Below, in pieces: positions 33,995 to 44,351 of a stretch of 64,000 nt of DNA (its first letter is position 1; every line of letters starts with the position of its first letter). The translations under genes were made by a program, and so were the position numbers. Under the pieces are notes generated by a model. The model worked only from the letters and a program-made list of their open reading frames with translations. It was not told the origin of the DNA and searched no databases. Origin of the DNA: Ariolimax columbianus (Eukaryota > Mollusca > Gastropoda > Stylommatophora > Arionidae); the NCBI GenBank assembly GCA_036924085.1, contig JAVGWX010000011.1, forward strand, positions 14,598,818 to 14,662,817, given 5' to 3'.

Positions 33995-35365
33995 CACCTG
34001 GCTCCTACATTTATTACATGGCTCCATTTTTTACCTGGCTCCTACATTTATTACCTGGCTCCTACATTTGTTACCTGGCACCATTTGTTAACTGGCTCCA
34101 TTTGTTACCTGGCTCCATTTGTTACCTGGCTCCATTTGTTACCTGGCTCCTACATTTGTTACCTGGTTCCTACATCTGTTACCTGGCTCCATTTGTTACC
34201 TGGCACCATGTATTACCTGGCTCCAACATTTATTACCTGGCTCCATGTGTTATCTGGCTCCATGTGTTATCTGGCTCCATTTGTTACCTGGCTCCATTTG
34301 TTATCTGCCTCCTACATTTATTACCTCGCTCTATTTGTTACCTTGCTCCATTTGTTAACTGGCTCCTACATTTGTTACCTGGCTCCTACATTCGTTACCT
34401 CACTCCTTTGGTTACCTGGCTCCATTTGTTATCTAGCTCTTACATTTGTTACATGGATCCTACATTTTTACACAGCTCCTACATTTGTAACCTGGCTCCT
34501 ACATTCGTTACCTGGCTCCATTTATTAGCTGGCTCTATTCGTTAACTGGCTCCTACATTTGTTACCTGGCTCCATTCGTTACCTGGCTCCTAAATTTGTT
34601 ACCGGGTTCCTTTTGTTACCTGGATCCATTCGTTACCTGGCTCCCACATTTGTTACCTGGCTCCATTCGTTACCTGGCTCCTACATGTTTTACCTGGCTC
34701 CATTTGTTACCTGGCTCCATTCGTTACCTGGCTCCAACATTTATTGCATAGCTACATTTGTTACCTGGCTCCTACATTTGTTACCTGGCTCCTACATTTG
34801 TTACCTGTCTCTATTTGTTACCTTTCTCCATTTGTAACCTGGCTCCATTTGTTACCTTTCTCCATTTGTTACCTGGCTCGTACATTCGTTACCTGGCTCC
34901 ATTCGTTACCTGGCTCCATTCGTTACCTGGCTCCATTCGTTACCTGGCTCGTACATTTGTTACCTGGCTCCATTCGTTACCTGGCTCCATTCGTTACCTC
35001 GCTCCATTCGTTATCTGGCTCCATTCGTTACCTCGCTCCATTCGTTATCTGGCTCCATTCGTCACCTGGCTCCTACATTTGTTACTTGTCTCTATTTGTT
35101 ACCTTTCTCCATTTGTTACCTGGCTCCATTCGTTACCTGGCTCCATTCGTTACCTGGCTCCATTCGTTACCTGGCTCCATTCGTTACCTGGCTCCATTCG
35201 TTACCTGGCTCGTACATTCGTTACCTGGCTCCATTCGTTACCTGGCTCCATTCGTTATCAGGCTCCATTCGTTACCTGGCTCCAACATTTGTTACCTGGC
35301 TCCAACATTTGTTACCTTGCTCCAACATTTGTTACCTGGCTCCATGTGGTACCTGGCAGTTAGAT
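33995..35365. repeat. 17/20-bp composite minisatellite
   Basis: About 75 units, mixing 17-bp (GTTACCTGGCTCCATTT) and 20-bp (GTTACCTGGCTCCTACATTT) forms that differ by a 3-bp insertion. Left and middle units read CATTTG, while those from about 34880 to 35280 mostly read CATTCG, so a subtype has spread regionally. Long open frames in this block are repeat artefacts. Confidence 0.95.
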
Positions 35366-35689
35366 CCTAAAAAAAATATGCCACCTCCTGAAGTAACCGT
35401 CCCCATGCCCAATGCTCTTTACTCACCTCTTACGACATTCCTGAGAGGTTACTGTGGCACTGTTCGTTGCTTGCCATTCAAGCTCCGGTAACACACTTGC
35501 ATAGCCTAGAAAATTTACTTATTTGGAATTCTTGGAATCCTGGTTTTCAAACAGGCAGGTAATGCCTGCTGCCAGGTAAACATTGCCTATCCTAGCTATA
35601 TTCGATTTGTCTATTTGACTTCCTGCGGCTTACTAGGCATGTGATAAGCCAAGTGACGCATTGAGAAGGGGTTTGATTTATTATTAACT

Positions 35690-36270
35690 AAACTTAACTT
35701 CTGTAAACTGGTTTAGTCGGTTCTACGCATTCTGTATACAACCAGTTTATTCCATTCCAGAGATACTAAAAATATCTTATCATACAATATATTTGTCAAT
35801 GCATTAACTGGCTCTGCTTCCACCCAATCGTGTGGCAATGCATTCCAAACATTCGCCACTCTCTAAAAACATATTTCCTAGTATTTAATCTGGACTTTTC
35901 TTTAAACAATTTCAAGCTGTGCCCAGCTTGTTCTTGCAGCCGATTATACTTTGAACAACTTGTTATAGTTTAATTATTATTATTATCTTTTTTTTGGCGT
36001 TCGCCTAATTTCTCTAATCCCCAAGGTGGTGTGCGTTGCACTGTGGTTTTTAGTTTGCGCATGTAGGCCCAGTTCATCCGACTTCAGCATGCATTTTATG
36101 TAAGGGTCTGCTTCCTCCTGCATTTTCTAAGGGTTTCCTTCCCCTGGGTAGCGGCCAGTGCTGTGATGGGGATCGAACCCAGCACCTTCGAGTTGTGAGC
36201 CGTGTAACTTAACCACTAGCCCACACCGTCCCCGTTATAGTCTTATGTATCCTTTTCATTGATTAATGTA
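35690..36270 (-). mobile_element. TTAAG-LINE 3' fragment, split by a SINE
   Basis: The complement of the LINE 3' end begins near 35690 (TTAACTTCTGTAAACTGG, then CTGTATACAACCAG). The LINE runs leftward through GGCAATGCATTCCAAACATT to 35969, is interrupted by a tRNA-derived SINE, and resumes at 36234 (GTTATAGTCTTATGTATCC). Confidence 0.8.
35970..36233 (-). mobile_element. tRNA-derived SINE inserted in TTAAG-LINE
   Basis: On the - strand the head reads TGGGCTAGTGGTTAAG (box A-like) and GGGTTCGATCCC (box B), at 36160-36215. The 3' tail is AAAAAGATAATAATAATAAT, the complement of 35972-35995. A perfect 8-bp target duplication GTTATAGT flanks it at 35962-35969 and 36234-36241. Confidence 0.85.
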
Positions 36271-37590
36271 TTAACTTAACTTAACTTAACGTCTTTATAC
36301 TGGTTTAGAAGACCATGCAGAGTCTGTATACAACCAGTTACATTTACATCACCTTGCTCTAAAAGCTATGCGCATCCAGTTTATTCTTAAATGCATTAAC
36401 TGTCTCTGCCTCCACTACCTCTCATGGCAATGCATTCCAAGCAGACACCACTCTCTGACTAAAAAAATATTTCCTAATATCTAACCTGGACCTCTCATTA
36501 GTCAGCCTGTAGCTATGCCCTCGTGTTATTGTAGGTGGCTGTATTTTAAAAAACTTGCTATAGTCTAATGTATCGATTCCTCTGATCATCTTATAAACCT
36601 GTATTAAGTCACCACGAATTCTTCTCTCTTCGAGACACTGTAGGCCGGTTTTTCTGAGTCGTTCCTCATAACTGTAATTCTGGAATCCCACTATCATCTT
36701 TGTCGCTCTTTTTTGAATTTTTTCTAGCATGTTTATGTCCCCTCTATGATAAGGACTCCACACCTGTACACAGTACTCCAATCTAGGTCTAACTAAAGAT
36801 TTATACAGTTTGACGATCACTCTCTTGCTCCTATGTTTAACTTATATTAAGCCACCTCGAATTCTTCTGTTCTGGGTACTGTTGACCAGTTTTTCAGTCT
36901 CTCCTATAATTTTGGAATCACACGATCAGTTTTGTCAGGTCAGGTCAGGTCATCCCGTAACCGGTGAGGTCGTTGGGGCACACATGAAAATATCCTCGCA
37001 ACCACACGCCACCCTTATGTCGGCGGCCACTGCCTGTGCATCTTCTGGTCGGAGATTGGTTCATTCGTTTATGTTGTCCTCCCACCTCTTTTTGGGTCGG
37101 CCTCTTCGTCATTTTCCTTACACCTTTCCGTGGAGGATCGTATTCGCAAGACCATTTGATCTCGATATGTGACCGTACAAAGCGAGTTTCTTTCTTTTCG
37201 CAGTTGCCAAGAGGTCTTCAAAAGGCCCTTTTGCTGTTGTAATTCTATCTCGTATTTCCTCATTTGTAATTCGATCTTTGTACGTGACGTTTAAAAGTCT
37301 TTGCAAACATCTCATCTCCAAGGCCTGTATTCTTCGCTGAAGGCCAACTGTAGTTGTCCATGTCTCAGAAGCGTAGAAGAATATTGACATGACCATTGTA
37401 CACATTAATCTGATTTTCGTGCATAGTGCTAACCGTCTATCTTGCCATATTTTGTTAAGCCTTTAAGTCTGTGCTATTCTGGCCAACACCTCACATTTTC
37501 ATCCTTCATCACTGACAATCGAACCCAGATATTTAAAATGTCAGTTTTGTAGCTCTTCTTTTATTCTCTCCAGCATGTTCATATTTCCTC
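36271..37590 (-). mobile_element. TTAAG-LINE post-RT region, split by an ACCTG-LINE
   Basis: Starts with (TTAAC)4 at 36271, the complement of the LINE tail. The - strand open frame 36820-36422 holds PRLEYCVQVWSPYHRGDINM, IQKRATKMIVGFQNYSYEER, RRIRGDLIQVYKMI and RLDIRKYFFSQRVVSAWNAL, the best-preserved C-terminus of this family here. A second, older piece follows at 36838-36935 and resumes at 37541-37590 after the ACCTG-LINE insertion. Confidence 0.85.
36936..37540 (-). mobile_element. ACCTG-LINE copy 2 with 10-bp target duplication
   Basis: The - strand reads FFYASETWTTTVGLQRRIQA, then EMRCLQRLLNVTYKDRITNE, YGHISRSNGLANTILHGKV and RGRPK, ending with tail (ACCTG)n at 36936-36955. A perfect 10-bp duplication TCAGTTTTGT flanks it at 36926-36935 and 37541-37550. 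It is 605 bp, 5' truncated, with the same stop after GKV as the copy at 1-296. Confidence 0.9.
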
Positions 37591-37739
37591 TATGATATTT
37601 TCCCGGACAGCAACTTACATGCTGCTTTTTTAAAATTTCGACTTACAAAGATTATTTTCTATGTGCTCATTTTATAAGTTGGACCTGTTAGTTTATCGTT
37701 CTGGGACAATTTATTAGATTCAAACAACACACAACATCA

Positions 37740-38098
37740 TAATCACTCTTCAGTGTATTACGGGACGTATAGACAAATCAAGAAATGACAAAGCAGACAG
37801 GCTAGCAAAACTAGGAGCAATCATAATCCAAATTTTGAAATCAATCAATGATCGTCTGCTGGATGATGACACCGCAGTAGATGAAGCAGCAATCCACAGA
37901 CTGCAAAGTTTCGACATTAAACGAGGTTCGAGTGGAGTGGGGCGCTTGAGACGACGGCGTAGGAGAGTGTACAACTAGCGAGCTACAAGAACCCTCAGCA
38001 TCCATACCTTACGACATTTGATGAGAGACTGAGCACCTACGGGTATGCCCGGAGTGCAGTGACGTTGATTCACATAAACGAAACAGAAATGGTACAAA
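37740..38098 (+). mobile_element. GAA-LINE RNase H end, decayed
   Basis: The + strand reads ITGRIDKSRNDKADRLAKLG, matching the last RNase H motif of Jockey-type LINEs (GH-D--GNE-AD-LAK-G), then loses frame. The same LAKLGA coding piece is the core of the 59-bp unit that follows. Confidence 0.65.
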
Positions 38099-38718
38099 TA
38101 AATACACCAGCCAACACGGAGACAGACCAACAAAACTAGGAGCAATCATGGTCCAAATAAAAACACCAGCCAACATGGAGACAGACTAACAAAACTAGGA
38201 GCAAGCATGGTCCAAATAAACATACCACCCAACATGGAGACAGATAACAAAACTAGGAGCAATCATGGTCCAAATAAACATACCAGCCAACATGGAGACA
38301 AACTAACAAAACTAGGAGCAATCATGTTCCAAATAAACATACCAGCCAACATGGAGACAGACTAATAAAACTAGGGCAATCATGGTCCAAATAAACATAC
38401 CAGCCAACATGGAGACAGACTAACAAAACTAGGAGCAATCATGGTCCAAATAAACATACCAGCCAACATGGAGACAGACTAACAAAACTAGGAGCAAGCA
38501 TGGTCCAAATAAACATACCAGCCAACATGGAGACTAGCAAATCTAGGGCAATTATGGTCCAAATGAACATACCAGCCAACATGGAGACAGACTAACAAAA
38601 CTAAGAGCAATCATGGTCCATATAAACATACCAGCCAACATGGAGACAGACTAACAAAACTAGGAGCAAGCATGGTCCAAATAAACATACCAGCCAACAT
38701 GGAGACAGACTAACAGAT
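38099..38718 (+). repeat. 59-bp minisatellite derived from RNase H coding sequence
   Basis: About ten copies of a 59-bp unit (spacing checked at 38107 and 38166) with CAGACTAACAAAACTAGGAG, CAATCATGGTCCAAATAAAC and ATACCAGCCAACATGGAGA. The unit is nearly the LINE sequence at 37795-37830 (AGACAGGCTAGCAAAACTAG, then GAGCAATCATAATCCAAAT). As 59 is not a multiple of three, the frame is lost between units. The array starts where the RNase H remnant ends. Confidence 0.85.
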
Positions 38719-40239
38719 ACTTAAGATAATGTATGTTTATATTATTATTCTGTGTCTCTGTTGTGTATGTCATATCGTTTCAGTCTCGTCTCTGTACTCT
38801 TCATCTGCATTGCACTTTGTGGCGTTTCTGCTTCCCTTCCGTAATCCATCTACACCAAGCATACCTGGCGGGGGCATGTGGCTTATGGGTAATGAGCAAG
38901 ACTTACAGTCCCAACGTACCAGGTTCCGATCTTCTCGCCCTCAGTTTGACGGACTTGGCATATTGTGGGTTTTTTCATAGTACGTCACTCCCAATCGACC
39001 CAGATATACATCGGTACCTGACGAATTCGTGTGGAATATCTGCAAACTAGGGAGCATGGAAGTTTGTGCTTTTTCGTCGGCACATTTCGCAGCTAAAGGA
39101 ACTGAGCTCGTATGTGAGCGTCCAGATTCTATGGAGTCGATTCTATGAACCATTTTACATTCACATTTCCAAATTACCTTAGTAATTTCCATAAATATCA
39201 TCTACTGTCTATGACCTAATTTCTTCAAGTTCTTGTCTACTCGAATAAATGACAACATATGCGAACTATCTTTTTTTATGTGGTAAATTTGTTGTTGTTG
39301 TTTTGTTTTGTATTTTTTTTTGGTGGGGGTTTGCATATTTATTTATGTACGACCATTTGCCATCATTATGTGTCCTGCTAGTTGGCGTTGGCGATCTTGA
39401 ATACCCGCCTTCTCTTATAAGATCAAACTGTTTATCATTTCCCCAGTTATTTTCCACTTCTCCATTCCTTCAAGCTGTCTAATATTTTCTCTCTCTCTCT
39501 GCTTGCCTCAGCCTCCACTTCCCTTCGTTTCTGCCTGGTATCACCGTGTGTTCCAACCTGGCTGTTATCATGGCACGACCGACAAAGAGATGCTGACGTT
39601 GTCCTGAATCTTGCCATAAGCTGTCTTTGTGACTGTGCCTCTTCAAAAACCACAATATCAGCCTTTTTTGCAGTTCATAGAATTCTTAATTGTATCTGTA
39701 AAATCAATCACATTTCCTTTGCATTGAACGACCCCTTTGTGTGTCTGCTGATTGTCAATGATTTGCTGCCAAATGCCAGTACTGGTTCTATTTTACAACG
39801 TTAAAAAGTGTTCAGCTATTTCCTCTCTCTCCGTATTTGAATTCCAGGTTACTCATTATTTTACTTTTTTGTTGTTGTTGTTCATTATACATGTTACATT
39901 AGTGCAGATAAATACCTGTATTCTTATCTCTTTTCAGGAACAAGCATTCTTTGCTTACAATTCACTGTCTTGAAGTATTTACATAGTTCCTTCCTTACCT
40001 CGTTCCTTATTTGAAACTACCACTGTTCAACGTTTATCTACCTGCGACACACAAATTAAAAGCCTATATGGTCTATGCTTGATGATAAGAGAGTAATTGA
40101 GTCTATAAATATATTTGAATCGAACTCGGCCTATAATCGAAAGTTGCAAGTATTGAATGACAAATGACAGCAAAGTAGTGACATTTTTTTTGAAGTGTCA
40201 CTTCTCTAGCATCTTATTGTCTTTGGAATCGAATGTCCA
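38719..40239. other. No recognised gene
   Basis: About 1.5 kb of unique sequence. A possible degenerate tRNA-derived SINE head lies at 38870-38945 (GGCTTATGGGTAATGAGC, then AGGTTCCGATCTTC), and a short GTT run at 39289-39305. Confidence 0.4.
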
Positions 40240-40985
40240 CAATGAGTTTGTCTATTCTTCTGTGCGTCCTGAACAGGGCGTTAAATAGCGGGTTGCAGTA
40301 GCTTTCCTCATATCCCGAACATGCTGATGAAGGTCAACCGGGGTCCTCCAGTCGGTTGTGATGTGTTTGGTTTCGTCTGTGTTGCTTACAACCACAGGGA
40401 TCATGTCGATCCCCTACCTCGTTAGCCGGACTGCCAAGAAGAACAGCCCGTCCCATCAAGAACTGCGAGGAAGACGAGGTGTGGGTTTTGGCCAGTATAT
40501 TTTGTCAGAACCTGACTAACATGTCTGATCAGTATATTTGAGTTGACTCTGACTAACATGTCTGATCAGTATATTTGGGTTGACTCTGACTAACATGTCT
40601 GATCAGTATATTTGGGTTGACTCTGACTAACATGTCTGATCAGTATATTTGGGTTGACTCTAACATGTTTGATCAGTATATTTGAGTTGGCTCTGAATAA
40701 CATGTCATATCAGTATATTTGAGTTGACTCTGACTAACATGTCTGATCAGTATATTTGAGTTGACTCTGACTAACATGTCTGATCAGTATATTTGAGTTG
40801 ACTCTGACTAACATGTCTGATCAGTATATTTGGGTTGACTCTGACTAACATGTCTGATCAGTATATTTGGGTTGACTCTGACTAACATGTCTGATCAGTA
40901 TATTTGGGTTGACTCTGACTAACATGTCTGATCAGTATATTTGGGTTGACTCTGACTAACATGTCTGATCAGTATATTTGGGTTG
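40240..40985 (+). mobile_element. MCE copy 2 with 37-bp internal array
   Basis: The body at 40240-40490 (TGTCCACAATGAGTTTGTCT, GTTGCAGTAGCTTTCCTC, GATCATGTCGATCCCCTACC) leads directly into about 13 copies of a 37-bp unit, TTGACTCTGACTAACATGTC plus TGATCAGTATATTTGGG (40493-40985). The array ends at ATTTGGGTTGACCACAGTCT, a variant of the usual right end. Confidence 0.85.
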
Positions 40986-41014
40986 ACCACAGTCTCCTCC
41001 CTTTCTAGCCCCCT

Positions 41015-41024
41015 TACATCTCTT

Positions 41025-41100
<76 letters not shown>
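41015..41100. repeat. (CT)n microsatellite
   Basis: TCTCTC run with a few T and G interruptions. It immediately follows the MCE copy. Confidence 0.95.
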
Positions 41101-41101
<1 letters not shown>

Positions 41102-41211
41102 GAAAGTTACTCCATTCTATAAAAGTCGTGTTCGAAATCCAGGCCGTCCATTACTTCACTTTTCCGTCGCTTTCTATATGTCACCCGAGAACATATAAAT
41201 ACGTGCATTGT

Positions 41212-41432
41212 GATCTGTGCTATGAACAAACATTCTGTCTCTCCAAACAGTATGTGATCCGTGCCATGAACAAACATTCTGTCTCTCCAAACAGTATGTG
41301 ATCCGTGCCATTAACAAACATTCTGTCTCTCCAAGCAGTATGTGATCTGTGCCATGAACAAACATTCTGTCTCTCCAAGCAGTATATGATCTGTGCCATG
41401 AACAAACATTCTCTCTCTCCACATAGTGCATG
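41212..41432. repeat. 44-bp tandem repeat
   Basis: Five copies of a 44-bp unit with ATGAACAAACATTCTGTCTC, TCCAAACAGTATGTGATC and CGTGCC. Confidence 0.9.
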
Positions 41433-41477
41433 TGTGCCAACTCTTAACTTTCAGAGTTAGACTTGTTCTATTCCTAT

Positions 41478-41660
41478 ACGTCAGATTGGCAAAGCGGTAG
41501 AGCTTTCGCTTTTCACGACAAAGGCAATGTGTAACTCCTGTTACAGGTGCCCTCCAGTCGACCAAGCTGTAAATCGTTGCCTGGCTTACTGCTATGGAAG
41601 TAAATGCAGCGATGCAGGAAACCGCCCACCCCACATCATAACAAGATGTGCCTTGGCACA
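41478..41660 (+). mobile_element. Possible tRNA-derived SINE, degenerate
   Basis: ATTGGCAAAGCGGTAGAGCT resembles a tRNA D-arm and box A. A convincing box B is not seen, and the tail is not defined. Confidence 0.3.
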
Positions 41661-41957
41661 ATGAAATCTCTAACACTTCATTCCTGACAGCAGAACCTGA
41701 TGTGGAACAGCCTTTACCCGTTCCAAAGCACAGGAGAGAAGAGTTTCAAAGCATGAAATGAAGTTCCTGAGAAAGATAAACAGATATGCGAATTGTTTGC
41801 GAAAAGTGCCTGCTTCTAACTGTAGTGCATGGACCGGATGTAGGGTGGATCTTCGTTAGCATGTTGCCCCTGATCCAGAGAACAAACTCTAGAAACAATA
41901 TCTTGTATTATTGTATTATATTTATGATAGATGCACACAACAGGGGTATACATTTTT

Positions 41958-42290
41958 TTAGGAAAGCAGAAGCAGAAGAAGAGGAAGAAGAAAGATAACA
42001 AGGTGATGAAGAACAAGACGTAGAACAAGAAGAAGGAGAAGAATAAGAAGGCGAATACGAAGAAGAACACAAAGAAGTTGAAGAACAAGAAGAAGAACAA
42101 GAAGAAGAACCAGAAGACGAACAAGAAGAAGAAGAAGAAGAAGAAGAAGAAAAACAAGAAGAAGAACAACAACAACACCAACAAGAAGAAGAACAACAAG
42201 AAGAAGAAGAAAAACCAGAAGAACAAGCAGAAGAACAAGCAGAAGAACAAGAAGAAGAACAAGAGAAAAAAAACTACAAAAATAAATTCT
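41958..42290 (+). repeat. Purine-rich (GAA)n/(CAA)n tract
   Basis: GAAGAAG, GAACAAGAAG and ACAACAAC runs of about 330 bp. Poly-K, poly-F and poly-L frames are artefacts. Confidence 0.9.
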
Positions 42291-42317
42291 TATGTTGAAT
42301 TGTTTTCCCACTGACTT

Positions 42318-42512
42318 TTTGAGCTGAAGACGCCCAAGCGAATGAGATGACAGCAACCAGTGACTCATATCTGATATCAGCGTAAGAGTCAGCGACTCAT
42401 AGCTGACCAAGACCTTATTCCACCTCCAACCGAAAGATAAATATATCGCAGCCTCGCTATAAACTGAGACAATGGCACAACGTCCTTTTCAAGAATCACG
42501 TCGAAGAAATGT
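42318..42512 (+). mobile_element. B-type interspersed repeat copy
   Basis: Carries AATGAGATGACAGCAACCAG, TGACTCATATCTG and ATATCGCAGCCTCGCTATAA, then ACGTCCTTTTCAAGAATCAC. It matches 47320-47580 in the same order. Confidence 0.6.
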
Positions 42513-43600
42513 TATTTTCACTCTTTTTAGTCGATATAATTCGACATTATTTGTATGACGCTGGAAGAATTTCGATTGTCATAAATATTATTATAACCAG
42601 CGTCTGTCTCTGCTTTGTGCTGTGTCGATTTCTAACTGGTATTAATGCATTGATTTGTAATGCTTAAACTGGGTTAAATTGCGGAGTTCAAGGGGCTTAA
42701 GTCGGGGTGTTAGTTGTAAGCTAAGTGTCAGTTACCTGCCAGTCGGTTGTCGTTGTGTAGTTTCAGAGATCGATAAAGCTGGATTGACAGCTTGGAAATA
42801 AGAGAGGGGTGGTAAATCAAAGAACAGATATTGGAAATGTCAAACTGTGACGGTCCAAAACATGTCTCGTACGTCTAAACTTTGATATTTTCTGTTGTAG
42901 TGTAATACTTTCTAGACAAGACTATTTTTAATGACGTGTCATTGACGTCAGGGATTCTCAAGATTGTTGTTCGCACGAGCTCCTGGGAACTTTGTCTGAT
43001 TTTTTCGTGGATTTCATAACAAAAGAGGAGCGGGTAGAGTAAATAGGATACATGTCTCTTGTCTAGTTGAAATGGTTTCAAGACCTCGAAAATGCATGTT
43101 TATTTATGTCAGCGGTAAACTGCAAACCTAGCCTACACACTCAAGGGGATAGAACGGACAAGTGGCTTTATGACGGGCCATTTAAATCTTTCCATCCGTT
43201 CTGTTCCTAGAACTTATTTCATTGTATTTCGAGCATAGGCCTACCCAGTTTCTCTCAGCAAATTGCGTAGTGTGTCGATACTTATGGTTCTTGTAGCTCG
43301 TTGGTTGCACACACTGCAGTTGCTTTCAGTCCTCTGCTCCTCCTCTTGTCTCGCCTGGGACTCTGGATGACTGGTAGTCTAGTCTGCTGGTTGTGGACAT
43401 TGAGAGACTTACACATCCGACGGTGGATCTCATGTCTTAGTGAAAACCCTTTCATACCATGAACTTAGCGTCCGAGGGCACACACAGACACAAGACTGAC
43501 CACACCTGAATCTGATTGCTTTCGCTGACACATTGTTATGTTTAGACTTATCGCCATCCAGAACACAGATATATGCTTACAATGGATGTCGGGACGATAG
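42513..43600. other. No gene recognised upstream of the phosphatase
   Basis: About 1.1 kb of unique sequence. The phosphatase promoter and any 5' non-coding exon could lie here or further left, but I see no clear core promoter. Confidence 0.4.
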
Positions 43601-43604
43601 TAGG

Positions 43605-43672
43605 TGGGCACCTACTCCTGACTAACATAGTCTGATCGATATGTTCTGACCGAACGTTAGCATCCATCCACA
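43605..43672 (+). mobile_element. MCE right-end fragment
   Basis: ACTCCTGACTAACATAGTCTG, then ATCGATATGTTCTGACCGAA and CGTTAGCATCC: one array unit plus the conserved right-end motif that closes other MCE copies. It lies 80 bp upstream of the phosphatase exon. Confidence 0.6.
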
Positions 43673-43771
43673 GAAGCTGACTAAAGTTGATACCACCATT
43701 TGTTGTACAGCACATGTTTCAAGCTTTTTTTTTTCTTTGGTCACCTTTTTCCAGGTGTGTGGTACAGTGAC

Positions 43772-44011
43772 ATGGATTTAGTAATGTTCTCCCAAGTGGC
43801 AGAGATCACCAACTGTCTCTTCCTCAGCAGTGCGGCTGCTGTTCGAGGAGAAAAGATTCGAACCCTGGGCATTACGCATGTAATCAATGTGACGCTAGAA
43901 ATCCCCAACCTGCAGATGCCCAACTTAGAGTGTATCCAGATCCATATAGATGACACACCCAGTGCTCGATTGGGGCTCTATTTCGACAGATGTGCTGATA
44001 AAATCCATCAG
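43772..44011 (+). CDS. DUSP14-like phosphatase, coding exon 1 (residues 1-80)
   Basis: First coding exon of an atypical dual-specificity protein phosphatase, a small cytosolic enzyme class that removes phosphate from Tyr and Ser/Thr, often on MAP-kinase pathway proteins. It joins the exon at 55896 in phase 0 for a protein of 187 residues, close to the 188-198 of DUSP18 and DUSP14. Visible features are the N-terminal strand region (ITNCLFLSSA), NVTLEIPN near residues 39-46, and a general-acid loop IDDTPSA with Asp61 the likely acid, followed by GLYFDRCADKI. The ATG at 43772 has good context (purine at -3, G at +4) and lies 17 bp after an acceptor (pyrimidine tract ending CAG at 43754), implying an upstream 5' non-coding exon. 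The donor is CAG|GTAGGT at 44011/44012. Confidence 0.92.
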
Positions 44012-44039
44012 GTAGGTCTTTTGAAGTTCACCGCTGAAT

Positions 44040-44182
44040 GGTGATGTTGTTGCAACTGTTGTTGTTGCTGATGTTGTTGTTCTTGTTGCTAGCTGTTGTT
44101 GTAGTGCAATGGAAACCAGAATGAATTGGCAAGCAGGTAGGGTGGTGATTGTTATTGCTGCTGCTGTTGTTAAATGGTCACG
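44040..44182 (+). repeat. Imperfect (GTT)n stretch
   Basis: GTTGTTGTTGCTGATGTTG-type sequence lies just before an MCE body. A similar GTT run precedes the MCE copy at 49010. Confidence 0.75.
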
Positions 44183-44199
44183 AAAAGTTAGTTTACTGT

Positions 44200-44345
44200 T
44201 TCGTGCACCCTGAAAATGACATTAAGTGCCGGGGTTGCAGTAGCTTTCCTTACATCCAGAGCGTGCTGATGAAAGAAGACCGAAGTCATATGCGTGTCAC
44301 TCACTGACGTCGATAGACAGCTTGATAGCAAGACTGCCATAACAT
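44200..44345 (+). mobile_element. MCE copy 3, body
   Basis: TTCGTGCACCCTGAAAATGA, GGGGTTGCAGTAGCTTTCCT, CAGAGCGTGCTGATGAAAGA and GATAGCAAGACTGCCATAAC. A 16-bp array and then the 38-bp array follow, so this is the left end of a composite of about 2.4 kb (44200-46600). Confidence 0.75.
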
Positions 44346-44351
44346 AGTCTG

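Noticed and set aside
33071..35491. Open frames of 180-278 codons (GGSITLTLY and LPGSICYLAP repeats)
   Set aside because: They are products of 27-bp and 17/20-bp arrays, all frames look alike, and there is no start, splice or family evidence.
36955..37405. Candidate host gene from a 95-codon - strand frame
   Set aside because: It matches the LINE post-RT tail, has a target duplication, and a second copy sits at 1-296.
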